Virus record (IMG/VR): IMGVR_UViG_3300045999_006400
Coordinates: 1 to 24,052 of that record
DNA: 24,052 nt
Source: a virus
Direction: 5' to 3' (one strand)
Shown: positions 23,334 to 24,052 of the stretch, in pieces
Layout of the letters: each line of letters begins with the position of its first letter
Numbering within the stretch: position 1 is the stretch's first letter
Position numbers and translations under genes: made by a program
The notes under the pieces: generated by a model
Database searches by the model: none
The model's input: only the letters and a program-made list of their open reading frames with translations
What the model was told of the DNA's origin: nothing

Positions 23334-23340
23334 TATTTAG
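23334..23340 (-). promoter_or_regulatory. Candidate late promoter for the tail-fibre block (CTAAATA)
   Basis: On the minus strand CTAAATA lies 24 nt before ATG 23310, at the head of the adhesin block. The same heptamer precedes two + strand units at 4990 and 7586. A second late-like octamer, TATAAATT (23323-23330, minus strand), lies closer but would leave almost no leader. Structural genes are expected to be late, which fits. Confidence 0.45.
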
Positions 23341-23410
23341 TCAAACTAATTACCGTAAAAAATGTGCTCTTGCAACATAGGGTTGGATATATACTTGTAC
23401 AGGAGTTTTT

Positions 23411-23554
23411 ATGAGTTGATTACAAAAATTAATCGATTTTCTAACACCGGATCATAAATCGGAGATAGAAGTATTTATTGAGTCTAAAAATCCAAAATCT
23501 ACGGCTGACGTAGAACATTGGATCCAATATTATTCAAATTACAGGAGAAACTAA
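23411..23554 (+). pseudogene. Small gene interrupted by TGA at codon 3
   Basis: AGGAG (23401-23405) is followed by ATG AGT TGA, then an open stretch of 44 codons in the same frame up to TAA at 23552. The part after the TGA reads like a normal small protein: LQKLIDFLTPDHKSEIEVFI, then ESKNPKSTADVEHWIQYYSN, ending in YRRN. A single G-to-A change from TGG (Trp) to TGA would explain the break (MSWLQKL). Other genes here end properly at TGA, so the phage does not read TGA as Trp in general. It may be a recent nonsense mutation, a sequencing or assembly error, or a start-stop device. No good alternative start was found inside. Confidence 0.6.
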
Positions 23555-23555
23555 A

Positions 23556-23804
23556 ATGTTTTATACATTTCCACCAGTACCGACTTTCAATGAAGTTGCA
23601 GAGCGTCAAAAAGATTTTCTAAAGGCTTTCATTGACCTTAAAGTTGAAGGTTTTAAATCATACAACAAAGCTTTTGACCATGCTACATATTCCTTTTTTA
23701 CTACATATACCAAAGAGTCTGAAAAATTTGTAGTAGGATTAGGAAACTATGCAAAAGAAGCCATTGACTTTGAACCAGGTAAAGTTCAATCAAGTAAAAA
23801 GTGA
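23556..23804 (+). CDS. Phasin-like small helical protein
   Basis: This 82-residue protein starts at ATG 23556 with AGGAG 8 nt upstream. After FPPVPTFNEVAERQKDFLKA it continues as amphipathic helices with regularly spaced aromatic residues (FKSYNKAFDHATYSFFTTYT) and a short charged end. The opening and the helix pattern recall phasins, which coat polyhydroxyalkanoate granules in host cells, but it is shorter than most (usually 100-180 residues) and similarity is judged by eye only. It could also be an unrelated helical protein. It lies one base after the TGA-interrupted frame and overlaps the next gene. Confidence 0.45.
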   Translation: MFYTFPPVPTFNEVAERQKDFLKAFIDLKVEGFKSYNKAFDHATYSFFTTYTKESEKFVVGLGNYAKEAIDFEPGKVQSSKK

Positions 23805-24018
23805 TTTAAAATTTTGGTCACCAGTAGAACGAAATGGGTGGTACATTAAATTCTCCATCTCCAAAGATGAAAGTGTACTACTCATTTTCGTTTCTGCTTA
23901 TACTTGTCAAACCATCATTCGTTACTTTGAAAACGAAAATGATGCCGTCAAATATATAAACTTCCTTTGCGAAAAAGATCCTAGTATATTATTACAAGGT
24001 AACGAAAACCCAGCATAG
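23749..24018 (+). CDS. Small hypothetical protein
   Basis: This 89-residue reading frame overlaps the phasin-like gene by 56 nt if ATG 23749 is used. That ATG has AGGAAA upstream, and no other ATG lies further in, although TTG codons at 23764 and 23770 are possible starts. The convincing part begins near SDLKFWSPVERNGWYIKFSI and continues with VLLIFVSAYTCQTIIRYFEN and a final helix, suggesting a small alpha/beta domain. No family was recognised. Its stop codon TAG lies in the loop of a terminator hairpin. Confidence 0.6.
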   Translation: MQKKPLTLNQVKFNQVKSDLKFWSPVERNGWYIKFSISKDESVLLIFVSAYTCQTIIRYFENENDAVKYINFLCEKDPSILLQGNENPA

Positions 24019-24031
24019 TCTGGGTATTTTT
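24008..24031 (+). terminator. Rho-independent terminator
   Basis: ACCCAG (24008-24013), loop CATAGT, and CTGGGT (24020-24025) form a 6-bp stem followed by ATTTTT. The stop codon of the gene before (24016-24018) lies in the loop. The stem is short but GC-rich for this genome. Confidence 0.7.
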
Positions 24032-24052
24032 ATGGCAAAAGAAAAAGATTCT
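24032..24052 (+). CDS. Possible start of a next gene, partial
   Basis: ATG 24032 directly after the terminator T-run opens seven codons (MAKEKDS) that run to the window edge. No clear ribosome-binding site is visible, since CTGGGTA is a poor match. Too little is seen to name a product. Confidence 0.3.

Noticed and set aside
23370-23395. Sigma-70 promoter TTGCAA / TATACT before the TGA-interrupted frame
   Set aside because: The spacer is only 14 bases, too short for a standard promoter. A promoter is likely in this gap, but this match does not support one.
23411-23554. TGA read as tryptophan throughout the genome
   Set aside because: nrdA, the basic protein at 3626, the zinc-ribbon gene and the phasin-like gene all end at TGA in positions that fit tight gene packing, so the standard code applies.

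Overview
The window is a stretch of a tailed-phage genome, most likely a T4-like (straboviral/kyanoviral-type) myovirus of an aquatic heterotrophic proteobacterium. The grounds are a gp61-like primase end, the thyX-nrdA-trx-nrdB nucleotide cluster, a SegE-type GIY-YIG protein, an IscA-like protein, pstS, and a large late tail-fibre block on the opposite strand. There are no photosynthesis genes, so a cyanophage is unlikely. The phosphate-selective porin and a weak phasin-like gene point loosely to a beta- or gammaproteobacterial host, possibly in fresh or coastal water; this is inference. The DNA is AT-rich except where glycine codons dominate. No tRNA, CRISPR array, integrase or IS element was seen. 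No gap longer than 300 bases lacks a gene.

Positions 2-4987 (+ strand) hold a tightly packed replication and dNTP operon: primase C-terminus, ThyX, NrdA without an ATP cone, a GATase-like (BPL_N type) protein, three very small genes, a short thioredoxin and NrdB. The last genes overlap by 4-14 nt, which suggests translational coupling. ThyX makes dTMP, NrdA/NrdB make dNDPs, and the thioredoxin probably re-reduces NrdA.

Positions 4988-7582 (+) form a phosphate-scavenging unit. A structured leader with a pho-box-like site precedes pstS (periplasmic phosphate-binding protein) and an OprP/OprO-like outer-membrane porin, and a strong rho-independent terminator closes it. Positions 7585-8941 (+) carry an IscA-like protein, an exported thermonuclease, a small zinc-ribbon protein and a GIY-YIG protein.

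Positions 8930-23310 (- strand) are a roughly 14-kb late adhesin block. Read in the direction of transcription it has two successive cassettes, each made of a small protein ending LSGM, a ~110-residue VLGQ protein and a different adhesin (first a glycine-rich protein, then a five-LamG protein). A 1697-residue fibre with an alanine-core coiled-coil shaft follows, then three tandem HxH tip-like proteins, a small possible chaperone, a two-domain 2-oxoglutarate oxygenase and a Cys-rich small protein.

Positions 23311-24052 (+) hold a small reading frame broken by a TGA at codon 3, a phasin-like gene, a small unknown gene, a terminator and the first codons of another gene. The most notable points are the PstS+porin pair, the repeated adhesin cassette, the alanine-zipper fibre, the double oxygenase beside the fibre genes, and the TGA-interrupted frame.
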